A stretch of 64,000 nucleotides of DNA from positions 2,294,001 through 2,358,000 of the forward strand of contig CM016926.1 of NCBI GenBank assembly GCA_006247105.1, written 5' to 3'. Origin of the DNA: Giardia muris. Taxonomy: Eukaryota > Fornicata > Diplomonadida > Hexamitidae. The notes under the pieces were generated by a model. The model made no database searches and was not told where the DNA came from. It was given only the letters and a program-made list of their open reading frames with translations. Numbering within the stretch: position 1 is the stretch's first letter; each line of letters begins with the position of its first letter. Position numbers and translations under genes: made by a program. Positions 37,232 to 47,400 of the stretch are shown here, in pieces.

Positions 37232-38254
37232 ATGTCTAGCCCCAGTCGGATACGGTTCTTGCAATCGGACTCGGATAGCGACGAGGTCCCGGAGCCCGTC
37301 CTCAGGCGCACCCCCTCCCCGCGATTGACGGGCCGCGCCTTTCTCCCCGTCCCAGCATCGTATACGCATCAAGAAGCACTAGGATATCCACCCTCCTTTC
37401 AAATATCCATTGGGATCAACAGACACCTACTTCTTCTCAAGAAGCTCATAGGCCGAGTATCCGAGGAGCTTCAACAAGTACCATTAGCCGACGCAAGTTT
37501 AGAGCGTGTCAGCTCTGCACTCCAAGTCCTTCTTGGGCGTGACAAAGGGGTTGTCCAAGAGCTTACCGAACTTTCTGATGCCTTAACCCTGGACTCCCAG
37601 CTCTTTGAGGCAATAGCCCCTTCCGCCCTTGAAGATCTTGCCGTCTTCCTTCTCCTTTCGGGTAGCTTCGTGATGGGTGCGGAGACAGAGACCATCGAAC
37701 GTTCCTTGGTCTTCTATGGGGCGCTCACCCTCTTCGAGCTATTGCATATAACCCACCCAACAGAAACCAACCAGGCTCTTAATCGGGTTCTTCGATGGCT
37801 TGGAGCACCAAACGAACGGGACGCGATCTATCTTGGAGTCCCTCTCTTTGTACTATTGGCATGTCCTTCGGACGAGAAGGTCCTTATCGAGCTTCTCAAA
37901 TACCTAGGAGGGCCGACACCGGACCAGTTCAAGGACTATGCCTTGAAGTTCACAATAACCGACAGCGAGAACATGACGAGTCGCGTCACGCTTCTCATCG
38001 TCGCAACGCTTCTTTTCCGTGACGGAGCCCAAGTCCTGAAGGCGCCGGTGTTCGGTGCGGAGCAAAGAGGGCGCGTGGAGGCCCTCCAAGCGGTCTTTGC
38101 AAAAGTCATTGGGGTCCTCCAAACCGTCGTTCAGTCTCAGAGCTGCCAATATCTCGATAACGCTTATCTCCACTACATCCGAATGCTTAGCGAATGCCTG
38201 TGCTTCACTAAGATCATCGACGAGGACATAGAAACCCGCGATAGCAAAGAATAA
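37232..38254 (+). CDS. Uncharacterised helical protein (340 residues)
   Basis: It begins with a disordered acidic/Ser/Pro segment (FLQSDSDSDEVPEP), followed by all-helical sequence with Leu-rich pairs reminiscent of HEAT/ARM-like solenoids (LEDLAVFLLLSGSF, LVFYGALTLFELLHI, VPLFVLLACPSDEKVLIELLKYL). I do not recognise a family. Start support: an ATTAAATT tract lies just upstream of the ATG. It converges with the ZIP transporter gene with 1 bp between stop codons. Confidence 0.7.
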   Translation: MSSPSRIRFLQSDSDSDEVPEPVLRRTPSPRLTGRAFLPVPASYTHQEALGYPPSFQISIGINRHLLLLKKLIGRVSEELQQVPLADASLERVSSALQVLLGRDKGVVQELTELSDALTLDSQLFEAIAPSALEDLAVFLLLSGSFVMGAETETIERSLVFYGALTLFELLHITHPTETNQALNRVLRWLGAPNERDAIYLGVPLFVLLACPSDEKVLIELLKYLGGPTPDQFKDYALKFTITDSENMTSRVTLLIVATLLFRDGAQVLKAPVFGAEQRGRVEALQAVFAKVIGVLQTVVQSQSCQYLDNAYLHYIRMLSECLCFTKIIDEDIETRDSKE

Positions 38255-38255
38255 T

Positions 38256-39446
38256 TTAATTCGCGTGGATGTGCCCATGATCGTGATCATGGTCATGCCC
38301 ACCAAGGAAGACCTCAATGAGGCTAATAAGAGCCATGAAGGCGAAGCCGAGGAAGAGCGTCAGCATCTTGAGGTTGACCGAGCACGTACTGTCTCCAGTC
38401 TGTTCATGCTCATGTTCATGCTCATGGCCGCGTACTGGAAGGTACTCCATGAGGATCTCCTCGAACACGATCTGGACGAAGGTTCCGCAGACGAACATCG
38501 TGAGGAAGTCGCTTACCGCGTCAAGGGCGGCCTGGTTATAAGCTTTGCTGAACCAGGTGATCAACATCCCGATTCCGATCCCGAGCGGGGTGACTAGCGA
38601 TAAGGCGACCGTGATCCCGATGTTGGTGCACCTAGGGAGGCAGTTTCGGATCCCCGATAGGGATTGGGCGGTTGTCTCACACCACTTGTGCAGGACGATC
38701 GCGATTAAGATCGCAATCACTTGATCTAGCTCGGAAGCGAAGCCCATGGAGAGTCCAGCCGTTAGGGAATGGACTGACAGGCCTAGGAGTAAGAGGAGAA
38801 CGGTCCTGAGGCTCTGGCACGTAGCACGACCCCCTGACGCTTGATTATGAAGCTGGCACTCGGGGTCGGGCTCCGTAACGTATGGCATATGGCATTCGTG
38901 GCAGACGACTCGCTGACATTGGCATTCAGTCCCATCCACGTAGCTGGTCGTGTCGTCGGCCTTACAGGAAGTCCCACCTGACATCTGTCCAGGCGACCTG
39001 TTACTTTGGATCTTTTCGGGCTGGAGCGTCCTGCTTGCGGTTGGAGAGGGGTCGAGCTGGCCCTCTTCGGGGTGGTGGTGTACGTGCTGAGGATGGCTCG
39101 CCTGGGAGAGAGGGGGGTCATGGGAATGGCCACCGATACGATAAATCCAAGCCATAACTATGATGCCCATGCAGAAGACGAGGTATCCAAGCGGGTAACC
39201 GCCGACCAGCTCGTCCAGGACGCCGCTGGTCTCGGGGGCCATGTGAATGAACGCGGCGCCGAGGAGGACGCCGGCAGAGGCGGCATTCAGGTAAGAGAAG
39301 ACAGTGGTCGGAGACTTGCAACGGCCGAAGAGGTATGGGAGGACCGCGCCCAAGACACCGGTCATAAAGATGATGAGCGCCCCTCCACCCTGGACCCAAA
39401 GGACGGTCGAGGGAGGATGTGTCGTTGTAGTCTCTGATTCAGACAT
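38256..39446 (-). CDS. ZIP-family zinc/iron transporter
   Basis: 396 residues with eight predicted membrane helices: three before and five after a long cytoplasmic loop (about 105-225) rich in His, Cys and Pro (HPQHVHHH, CQCQRVVCHECH). The metal-site helices are HSLTAGLSMGFA (TM4) and HKWCET (TM5), the ZIP signature. HEHEHEHEQ near the end and HDHDHDHGHIHAN at the C-terminus add further metal-binding residues. ZIP proteins import Zn2+ or Fe2+ into the cytosol from outside or from organelles. The His/Cys clusters in the loop suggest metal sensing. Its start codon is 11 bp from the divergent neighbour's. Confidence 0.9.
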   Translation of the reverse strand: MSESETTTTHPPSTVLWVQGGGALIIFMTGVLGAVLPYLFGRCKSPTTVFSYLNAASAGVLLGAAFIHMAPETSGVLDELVGGYPLGYLVFCMGIIVMAWIYRIGGHSHDPPLSQASHPQHVHHHPEEGQLDPSPTASRTLQPEKIQSNRSPGQMSGGTSCKADDTTSYVDGTECQCQRVVCHECHMPYVTEPDPECQLHNQASGGRATCQSLRTVLLLLLGLSVHSLTAGLSMGFASELDQVIAILIAIVLHKWCETTAQSLSGIRNCLPRCTNIGITVALSLVTPLGIGIGMLITWFSKAYNQAALDAVSDFLTMFVCGTFVQIVFEEILMEYLPVRGHEHEHEHEQTGDSTCSVNLKMLTLFLGFAFMALISLIEVFLGGHDHDHDHGHIHAN

Positions 39447-39457
39447 AATTTTATTTC
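39447..39457. promoter_or_regulatory. 11-bp AT-rich bidirectional promoter between two start codons
   Basis: The sequence AATTTTATTTC separates the minus-strand ATG at 39446 from the plus-strand ATG at 39458. AT-rich initiators at or next to the start codon are known to drive Giardia genes and are often bidirectional. No other non-coding DNA is available here. Confidence 0.6.
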
Positions 39458-40666
39458 ATGCTCAAACGACAATGGAAACCCATCTTTGAACAGCCGTCAC
39501 AGGACTCCATCGTCCTGGACGGGCCATCGAGTCTAAGTCTGATGAGTACCGAGCCGGCCGTAGGAGGCGGGCCAACACATACCGTCGGGTATCGTCCCAC
39601 AATCTTTTCGACTGTCGATAGTCTTTCTGAACATCCACGAACTACACGGACATCGGAGTCGATCACGACTCATGATCGAGACTTGCCTCCCAGAGGTTCC
39701 TTGACCTCTGAAGAGACTTATAAGGACCATTCCATTGAATATTCGGATCTACTACGGGAACCACAGCGAAGTCAAAGGGTACAGATGACTCCCGGGGTAC
39801 GGGACGAGCAGTCGCGCATACCGGAAGGCTCTCGACAAGTCAGTACACGGATGCGCCCTCTAGCCGAATCGACTGATCCTTGTGATGGTTCTTTACAGAT
39901 CTGGGGTGATGTAATGAATAACAACGGCATGGACCTACAAGAAACGGCCTTGGGACAATGCAGCGTTTCGAGTTTACCGCATCATGATGCGTACGAATCA
40001 TCACAACAAAAACCACGTTCAAAGCCACGACAATCGTCGCAGACAAGTGTTTCCGAGGGTTCTCCAGCCGTCTTTACCGATACCCTTCAAACTATCACTG
40101 AGTCACAACGACTTGCCATTCAAATCGCTCAAGCCGAGTATCTCCTTTGTTTGTTAAGGAATGAACGGGTTCAACAGCTCAGAGTATTCACAGGGTTACT
40201 CTCCGCCCTGACGACAGAGTACCTCGCTGGTAGGTCAAAGCAGCTCCTCAGGTTCAAGGAGATGGAACAAGTGGCAAGGATTAACGTGGCTTGTCGCGAC
40301 TTCATGCATGCCACTAATGGGGTACTGGAGCATCTCACGACGACCTTGACACCACTTATGCCAATGCGGCTCAAGAGGCTTAACGAAGCGGTTGAAAGCG
40401 TTCAATCGTTGAAACTGAAGGGTGTATCAATGTTCCCAATACCAGAGACCATCTTGAGTGTTCAACAGCTTACCGATGAGGTACATTCTCTTGTAGATCG
40501 ATTACAACCGAAAGAAATCAAGCACCTTCCGGTAGCTAGAAACATCAACACTCACTCAGACTTGGAGATATTGAGTAGCATTGGGAGGTTAACATCGCGT
40601 CTCCAAGGCCTCATTTACGAGCAGGCCGTCCTTAATGCTCGTCATGGTGAGGTCACGATTCAATAA
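39458..40666 (+). CDS. Uncharacterised protein, disordered N-terminus and helical C-terminus
   Basis: 402 residues. The first ~200 are Ser/Thr/Pro/Arg-rich and probably disordered (phosphorylation-prone). The second half is a long helical region with coiled-coil character (SQRLAIQIAQAEYLLCLLRN, LLRFKEMEQVARINVA, LKRLNEAVESVQSLK). The family is unknown. The TAA stop is followed with no gap by the ATG of the next gene. Confidence 0.65.
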   Translation: MLKRQWKPIFEQPSQDSIVLDGPSSLSLMSTEPAVGGGPTHTVGYRPTIFSTVDSLSEHPRTTRTSESITTHDRDLPPRGSLTSEETYKDHSIEYSDLLREPQRSQRVQMTPGVRDEQSRIPEGSRQVSTRMRPLAESTDPCDGSLQIWGDVMNNNGMDLQETALGQCSVSSLPHHDAYESSQQKPRSKPRQSSQTSVSEGSPAVFTDTLQTITESQRLAIQIAQAEYLLCLLRNERVQQLRVFTGLLSALTTEYLAGRSKQLLRFKEMEQVARINVACRDFMHATNGVLEHLTTTLTPLMPMRLKRLNEAVESVQSLKLKGVSMFPIPETILSVQQLTDEVHSLVDRLQPKEIKHLPVARNINTHSDLEILSSIGRLTSRLQGLIYEQAVLNARHGEVTIQ

Positions 40667-41461
40667 ATGCGTTGCTTCTTCAGTAGGACTCCGATCCTAC
40701 ACGATACGACTCGGATCGTTGCGGACGCCTTCTACCGTGCTTCCTTCTTCGATGATAGTACCATGGTATGTAGACTACACATTGGAAGCCTAACAAACTT
40801 CGATGGTCCTATACATTCCTGTGCGATCTTTAAGCAGAGATGTAATGGACAATCGGGACGTTACGGAGGAACCGATTATCAGGTAGACCCGCTTCCCTCA
40901 AATGAATACCGTCGCCTCAAGAAGGTCTTTGAACCTGACGTTAGAAGTAGTTATCGTGTGGCTTGGCAGCAGGATATGGCCGCCACCATTGAATGCGTTG
41001 AGAAGGGGGACAAGTCACAACAGATCCATCGGCGAATGGAGCATGAGATGTTGAAGTTCAAGCTTCTTGGGCCATATGCAACTCAATTGATCATTGAACG
41101 GCTTTTACCTGTCCAGATGACGATCACAGAACCTTTCTTTGAAGTCCAACGAGAAACTCGAAGAATTACTATATCTGAAGATGTCGCTCTCGACTTGGTC
41201 TTTGAGGAGCTTGTGGACACTAGTCTTGGTGGGACTGGTTGGAAATGTTACGTTGAGATCCCAGACTTCGTCCATGTCTTACATGAAGGCCATCGGGAAC
41301 TCGATAAGCTTGTAGAGACACAACCCATCATTAACAATGAGCCGACTCAGTTGGATATTACCAAGACCATTTTCTGGCGGTATGCAGAAGGACTTCTACG
41401 GCTCCAGACGGCTGTCGACCGTGCCATCACCCGTCGGCCACAATTGTCTGGCCTCCCGTAA
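40667..41461 (+). CDS. Uncharacterised 264-residue protein
   Basis: The ATG immediately follows the previous stop (TAAATG), and the stop is 9 bp before the next ATG, so the gene is fixed by its neighbours. It is a mixed alpha/beta soluble sequence without membrane segments. Motifs such as RRMEHEMLKFKLLGPYATQ and EELVDTSLGGTGWKCYVEIP are not diagnostic. I do not recognise it. Confidence 0.65.
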   Translation: MRCFFSRTPILHDTTRIVADAFYRASFFDDSTMVCRLHIGSLTNFDGPIHSCAIFKQRCNGQSGRYGGTDYQVDPLPSNEYRRLKKVFEPDVRSSYRVAWQQDMAATIECVEKGDKSQQIHRRMEHEMLKFKLLGPYATQLIIERLLPVQMTITEPFFEVQRETRRITISEDVALDLVFEELVDTSLGGTGWKCYVEIPDFVHVLHEGHRELDKLVETQPIINNEPTQLDITKTIFWRYAEGLLRLQTAVDRAITRRPQLSGLP

Positions 41462-41470
41462 TAAACTTAA

Positions 41471-42952
41471 ATGACCCTTGCATATCGATTGCTCGACCTG
41501 CCTCCCGATAGCACTGACGATACGTTGATCTCCGTCGCGTATAAGCAAGCACGAAAGAGGACGCTTCCAGAGAACGCTTCGGTTGAGGACCGTGATGCCT
41601 TCGTCGTCGATAACTACCTCGTTCGGTTAGCCTACAACTGTGTCAATACCGAGACACGACGTACCATCTATCAACAGGTCGAGAAGGCTGTCACTGAGGC
41701 CTTGGGGAAGCTCAATGTCGTCAAACGTGCCTCACCTCCTGCACTCATCGATTGGTCCAAGGATGATGTTCGTAGTCGCATCTGGGAGGATTGGGCGAAG
41801 ACCATTGCGCGTGCCCCGGTCGGCTTTAAGGATTGGCACCATGCACGCTGGTTAGACCCGGTCCCAATCGTTGGAGGTCTCGATTACCTCGCTCTTTGTC
41901 TCGATCTTGTTCTTGGTATCACTTTGACCGTGCAGTTCCAGAAGCCTGGACAGGATGCGACGAGCATTGAGACGATGCGTATTGAACGGAAGACTTCTGC
42001 AACTGGCGCCTCTCCTCTGAATCAAGAAACTCCCGAACAGGTCAAAGAAGGCTTTACTGATTTCCCAAAAGAGGCCTTGTCTCAAATCAAGTGTGGGAAG
42101 GAAGGGTTACGTTGCACGATCGGAACCTTGGCCTTGAAAGATGTTGAGCTCACTAAAGTGGAGAAGCCTGGACCCCTCACATTTGATGATCGAGCAAGGA
42201 TGGAGCTCACATCTGCACTCATCTACGCGGCCGCGACCGAGTTAAAGAAGGCTGAGATTGAAGCATACGAAACGACTCTGAGCAAGTTTCCAAACGCTAC
42301 GAACATGAAGATGACGATCAGTAACATTGAAGTTTCCATCTCTCCAACGACGAAGAACATCCTTGCGGATTGTGACGAGCCCGCCTTGATCCTTCATGTC
42401 CCAGTTCTCCTTCAACCATATCGTTGGGATCAAACTCCTCGTTATGCTCTCGTTAATCTTTTGACCGGTAACATGACTGGAACGTCTGGAATCAGTAAGA
42501 GTAAGCAAGGGCTTGGGAAGATCAAGGATGCCTTCAAGTCTCTTGGACGTAAGATGGGAGGAAAGGGAACGCCACTATCGACTCCAAACAAGGCAGATTC
42601 AGCGGCCTCAACTGACTCGTGTCCTGGAGCTATCTCAACTCCTACGACTCGCCCTCCAAAGCCGGTAGACCATCAATCTGATGAAGCGAAGGCAAAGAAG
42701 ACTACCCTTACCACCGAGACAGCCGCGAAGAGCATGTCTGTAGAAGATGCTCCGACGTCCGAAAAGGCTCATGCATTATCCAATCCGCCTTTAGCACCAA
42801 CGCCAACCAAGGAGGATACTGCTTCTGTGGCCTCTATCCCGGCTAAGGTGGAAGATGTCGCCTCTCCTACAAAGGGGCCTGCCTTCAGCACGAAGAACAA
42901 CCTTCTTGGGCCGCATTACATGAGTGATAGCGAGTCATCAATTGAGCTGTAA
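41471..42952 (+). CDS. Protein with degenerate J-domain-like N-terminus
   Basis: 493 residues. The first ~75 (LAYRLLDLPPDSTDDTLISV, then AYKQARKRTLP, then LVRLAYNCVNTETRRTIYQQ) follow the helix pattern of a DnaJ J-domain but lack the His-Pro-Asp motif needed to stimulate Hsp70. The middle is globular. The last ~140 residues are Lys/Ala/Thr/Pro-rich and disordered, ending in an acidic SDSESSIEL. Soluble; function unknown. The intergenic TAAACTTAA just upstream is a good AT-rich initiator. Confidence 0.65.
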   Translation: MTLAYRLLDLPPDSTDDTLISVAYKQARKRTLPENASVEDRDAFVVDNYLVRLAYNCVNTETRRTIYQQVEKAVTEALGKLNVVKRASPPALIDWSKDDVRSRIWEDWAKTIARAPVGFKDWHHARWLDPVPIVGGLDYLALCLDLVLGITLTVQFQKPGQDATSIETMRIERKTSATGASPLNQETPEQVKEGFTDFPKEALSQIKCGKEGLRCTIGTLALKDVELTKVEKPGPLTFDDRARMELTSALIYAAATELKKAEIEAYETTLSKFPNATNMKMTISNIEVSISPTTKNILADCDEPALILHVPVLLQPYRWDQTPRYALVNLLTGNMTGTSGISKSKQGLGKIKDAFKSLGRKMGGKGTPLSTPNKADSAASTDSCPGAISTPTTRPPKPVDHQSDEAKAKKTTLTTETAAKSMSVEDAPTSEKAHALSNPPLAPTPTKEDTASVASIPAKVEDVASPTKGPAFSTKNNLLGPHYMSDSESSIEL

Positions 42953-42955
42953 AAA

Positions 42956-44005
42956 ATGCCGTATCCTGAGCCCAACTATGAGCATGAGTTCTCGGATGCA
43001 TATAACCCCATGATCAACGACGACCATGACTATGACCACACGGACTACATGTCGGAATGCTTGATGGACACAAACCTTCGACTTGAGTCACATGCCCCTT
43101 ATCCCCATCACCCTACTCCCTCCATGGACCTTTCCTTCCCTTCACACCCGACGACACAGTCGGTCCTCGCCTCAATCTCTGTCTTCACCCTCGTCCGTGA
43201 TGTCCACGATTCTCTGAAGTCTTGTGAGCTTTTCCGCGCCGATACTCAATATGACGTCGAATTCCGGGCCAACGAACTGGCAAACTACGCCACATTCCGG
43301 AACGCCATCAAGCAACGGACTGCCGCGTACCTTCGTTCCCAGTTCTTTCGGATCTGTCGGTTGAGTGACATCCGCGATCACATCGTCCCTTTCAATGGCG
43401 ATGGCTCATCGCGTGCCTCTAGGAGCCGTTCAGGAGTGACAATGAGCACGCACAAGTCGATTGATTGGCTCCTGACCGACGCAGACCTCGATGTGATTCT
43501 TGAGCATCACCGCGCGAATCTCCCCCATCGTGATAGCCGTTTGGAGCTTGGCGTCGTCAGGTATACGAAGGCGCAGGCAGCAACGTTGTCAATCGCAGAC
43601 ACGTCTCCGGAGTACAAGTATTTCGATGAAGTTTTCTCCTCGCGAAGAGCTGCCCATGGAAAGGTCATACTCAATAGTGGGAAGTATGTTGGAGAATGGC
43701 TACGTGGTGGCCATCGTCTCGATGATGAGCTTGTGGTTCAGCCTGCCTTGAAGAAGCATGGGCAGTCGAAAATCACCATCACTGACCGTGATAGAGTCTG
43801 CTTCACAAGCGGTCTCAATGAGGTCGCCGTCCCACGCTCCCTAGCATACGTTACAGTGCGTGAAGACGTCCTTTCAAAGTTCCTCGAGTTCGCCTTCGAA
43901 CTTCAACAAGCCTTCGGTCCTCGGCAACAAGTCACGCCAGAGGCAGTCGCAGAGAAGATCCCAAGCTTCCGGCCAGCACTGGACTTACTCCTCAAGAATA
44001 AGTGA
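42956..44005 (+). CDS. Uncharacterised acidic-N-terminus protein (349 residues)
   Basis: It starts 3 bp after the previous stop (TAA-AAA-ATG). The N-terminal ~60 residues are rich in Tyr, Asp, His and Pro. The rest is a helical, globular sequence with a Ser/Arg patch near 150 (SRASRSRSG). No recognised domain is visible. It may be co-oriented with the previous three genes by chance or as a Giardia-style short-spacer cluster. Confidence 0.65.
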   Translation: MPYPEPNYEHEFSDAYNPMINDDHDYDHTDYMSECLMDTNLRLESHAPYPHHPTPSMDLSFPSHPTTQSVLASISVFTLVRDVHDSLKSCELFRADTQYDVEFRANELANYATFRNAIKQRTAAYLRSQFFRICRLSDIRDHIVPFNGDGSSRASRSRSGVTMSTHKSIDWLLTDADLDVILEHHRANLPHRDSRLELGVVRYTKAQAATLSIADTSPEYKYFDEVFSSRRAAHGKVILNSGKYVGEWLRGGHRLDDELVVQPALKKHGQSKITITDRDRVCFTSGLNEVAVPRSLAYVTVREDVLSKFLEFAFELQQAFGPRQQVTPEAVAEKIPSFRPALDLLLKNK

Positions 44006-44034
44006 TCCTAGTCCCAGTCCCAGTCCAGCCCCAT

Positions 44035-44397
44035 TCACTCCTCAGCAATCGCATCGATCTCGATGAGAGCATCAATCGGAAGACGAGCAACCTCGACGCA
44101 AACACGAGCGGGCTTCCAATCCTGGAAGAAAGTCGCGTACACCTTGTTGATTGCGTCGAAGTCGTCCATGTTCTTGATGTAGACGGTGCACTTGACGGTC
44201 TTGGCTAGGGAGGAGCCCGCAGACTCAAGGAGGGCCTTCAGGTTCTCAAGAGCACCTCGAGTCTGGGCCTCGACCCCGTCCAGAAGCTTCCCGTCCTTCA
44301 TCCCGAGCTGTCCAGAGACATAGATGAGTCCGTGGGACTTGACGGCGGGCGTGTAGGGTGCAAGGGTCTTCGTCGTCTGGCCGACAGCAGAAGGCAT
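44035..44397 (-). CDS. RidA/YjgF family enamine/imine deaminase
   Basis: 120 residues from the ATG at 44397; the open frame runs further upstream but without family support. RidA features are YTPAVKSHGLIYVSGQLG, an ENLKALLESAGSSL helix, CTVYIKNMDDFDAINKVYATFF, and the conserved PARVCVEVARLPIDALIEIDAIA end with the substrate-binding Arg. RidA proteins hydrolyse reactive 2-aminoacrylate-type imines made by PLP enzymes, and form trimers in the cytosol. An AGTGAA poly(A)-type signal overlaps the TGA stop. It is convergent with the upstream gene (29 bp) and divergent from the importin-like gene (30 bp). Confidence 0.92.
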   Translation of the reverse strand: MPSAVGQTTKTLAPYTPAVKSHGLIYVSGQLGMKDGKLLDGVEAQTRGALENLKALLESAGSSLAKTVKCTVYIKNMDDFDAINKVYATFFQDWKPARVCVEVARLPIDALIEIDAIAEE

Positions 44398-44427
44398 TTT
44401 TCTCGAGTAAAATGAAAACCACTGTCG
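44398..44427. promoter_or_regulatory. 30-bp divergent promoter region with out-of-frame ATG
   Basis: It contains the AT-rich tract GAGTAAAATGAAAACC. The ATG at 44412 is out of frame with the downstream importin-like gene (ATG at 44428). Transcription probably starts inside or after this tract, so that the short leader skips the first ATG. Confidence 0.4.
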
Positions 44428-47400
44428 ATGCACCCGGCGCTCCTGGCCTCCCTGATCCACGAGGCGCTCCGCCCGGAGACGCCCAACGACCGCCGGGAGG
44501 CCATCAGTCTCTCCTTGGGGCAGACTTTAGCGTTCGAGCACGGGTTCTTCGAGGCTCTTGGAGAGGTTATAGCAAATCCCGACCTCGCCCTTGATGTACG
44601 GATCGCCGCCCTCTCCCAGGTGCGTACCAGTCTGGCCGGAGGGCACATCCCAAACAGCGCGACTGATAGCATCATCCACTCCCTTTTAACAGTCATAGGT
44701 GAAACCTTAGACCCTCCGCTTCTAAGCGCCTCCATTCATAGCCTCTCAAGTGTCCTCGCTCACTCCCCCACCGAGCTCTTCCAGCGCCTCATTGTTGTCC
44801 TACGTACTTTCAAATGTACTTGTAGTGCGGTGATGGCGGCTTTAGACCTGACCAGTATGGCCTCTGCAATGCAGCCGACCTTAATTCCACTTGATGAACT
44901 TGATACTCGGTTCCTTCAGCTCATGAATGATACCTTCGAGCAGGTGAACCTTTCTATCCTGTGTACTGGGCGGACGGTCACCCAAGGATACGCCCTCTTC
45001 CTTCAATACCTCGTACAACTCATTGCAGCCTTCCATAGGAACGTCCATCTTGGGGCCGCGATTCGCGTCGTGACGGCCGCCCTTCCAGTGACTGCGACCC
45101 CGGAATACGCATGTCTAGAGAAGCTAGTCGCCCAGCTCGATGAGTGCCTCGCTTGGGGGGACCCTAGCGCCTCGGGAGATGCGTGGAGGTGCTTGACGCG
45201 CGTTGTCCGGCTATATGGTTCTCTTCCTGATCGCGTCTGGAAATTGTGTGCTCTTGCAGGCCATATCATCTCGACGATGTGTATGAATCCGGAATCTCTT
45301 ACTCATCGTCATTTGGCCTTGAGTGGGGAGCCTCTTCTTCAGCCGATAATGCTCCCCTTTACGGCTCCCAAGTATGGGGAACAAGCGTATCAGTCGTTTG
45401 TCGTTGGGCCAGTGGAGTTTCTCCACGCAGTCCTTGAGAGTGGCCCCTTTCAGACCGATGATGATGCAGCAGCATATCTTTTCAGCCTTCCGGAGATACA
45501 GGGAGCGGTGAGAGGGATGCTTTATTGCGGGTGTTCCATTGACCACGATGATCTTATATCGTGGTTGGAAGACCCATTCACCACTGCCCTATCTGACATC
45601 GTGGGTGGGAAGGATTCTCCATGCCTCGATCTTCTTGTCGAGATGGTCTTCTCATATCAAAACTTCATCGCCAAACATTTTCTTGAGGCCTTGCGTACAA
45701 CGACTCATAACTATGCGACGTCATTTGCGGGTGCCGATGAGACGGCGCTTCTGGCCTTTCTCCAGCTCGACAGCGCATTGGCCACGTTGGGAGCCGTCTG
45801 GCCAGGACTGACAATCGAGCCTGGTTCCTTTGTTGATGATGAGACGGTGGTTACTGAGCATGACATCTATTGTGTCTTCGAACGGCTCTTCGTACTCTGC
45901 CAAAGCATCTGCGTCGCCTTCAAGAAAGGAGACCCGCCTTCTCTGCCACGAAATCTTTCACTACTCTGCCTACGTCGGGTCCTTCTATGTCTGTCTTTTA
46001 TCCAGCCATCCATACCGCTTTGTTTCGTCGAGAACACTCTGAACTTCTTGTATGCGATGCTGACGACCGAAGTGGGGTTAGGATTGCACGTCTTAGCTGC
46101 TGGAGTCATCACATCACTCCTTACTGACGTAACGGCTCTTGAGGATCAGACTTTGTGCATTGTCGAGGGTAGCTTCGTCCCCGCCGTTTTACAATACGCA
46201 CTAGGAGCCTTGGAAGTGCTCTTGGCGTCCGATGGTGGGTTTGTTGAATCACATGCCCTCCTTCTTGGAAACCTCCTTCTCTCCACTTTAACCTTCGTTT
46301 CTCGTGAACAAGATAGATTGAAGATCGCGGTTGGGCCATCATCGACTCCTGACATGCCACCTAATGTCATTCAACTTGCTAGCATCCTACCGGCCGTCTT
46401 TCGAATACTCACGTCCGTTGGAACCGGAAACGGCGCTATTCTACGGACACTTGTGCAATGTGTTCAGCGGGTAATCGAGATTGCAGTCTATGCATATATC
46501 GGGGAGGGATATGGGCCGTTCGCTGCCCCAACCCTTAGCACGCTTCAATTTCTTCTCTCTCTCCTACGAGGGACGTGCCCCGAGGCCGTTTTGGATGCAA
46601 TACGCGCAGCGATATATCTCCTACGGCATTGTGACGTTTCCCCGACTTCTGTGGCCCCGATCTTCACCGCTCTTCTTAGTTACCAGGACGAATTGATGGG
46701 GGAGTGGGTGGTTCCAGTGGAGGAGAAGGCTCGAGTCCAAACCCTCCTTGTCGATACTCTTTCGTCCGCCCTCTCCCTCTTCCCACTTCTTGGACTTCAC
46801 CTCGGTCAGTTATTGACGTGCTTGGATAAGCCGGGGTATCAGGAGATCACGTGGAAGAACGTTATCGTTGAGCTCGTCTCCGTTCTCATCGAGGCGTTAT
46901 TGCACTCACCACAGGGTGTTGGGTTCTTCTTTGAGCATGAGGACCTGCTTGGAGATGTGGTGGAGTACATCGATAGCTACGTCTTCGCTCCACACGATAT
47001 GGGGTTATCTCTCTCAGTCATATCGCCACTTGCTCAGCCTGGGGCGATGCTCCTCTTGCTCGCGGCCAGATGTGCCGTCTTAAGTGAGAGGTGCGCCTCT
47101 CTTCGAGGGAAGGAAGCCTGGTTATATCCGCTATCTGCCTTAGTGTCAATTCTGTCGACCCGCGTCCTTGCCTGGCTCAGTGGTTCCGCGCACTTTGCAG
47201 GCTTCATAATGCTGTATGTAACGGGGATCTGCGAGATCCTTGAGCCCGTCCTTTACAGGTCTAGAATCAACGCTTTTTGTCAAGCGCTATTACAACTCCG
47301 GCAATACACAGGCCTTGGGGCGGAGCACATCAAGGTCGTCTTCCATCAGCTTGGAAACATGGTCACCCAGGCGGTCGGAAGTTTCTTGGCCGGAAACCGG

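Noticed and set aside
44358..44594. Small ORF using the ATG at 44412 upstream of the importin-like gene
   Set aside because: Low-complexity Pro/Gly translation running out of frame through a conserved gene. The AT-rich ATG context is better read as the initiator element.
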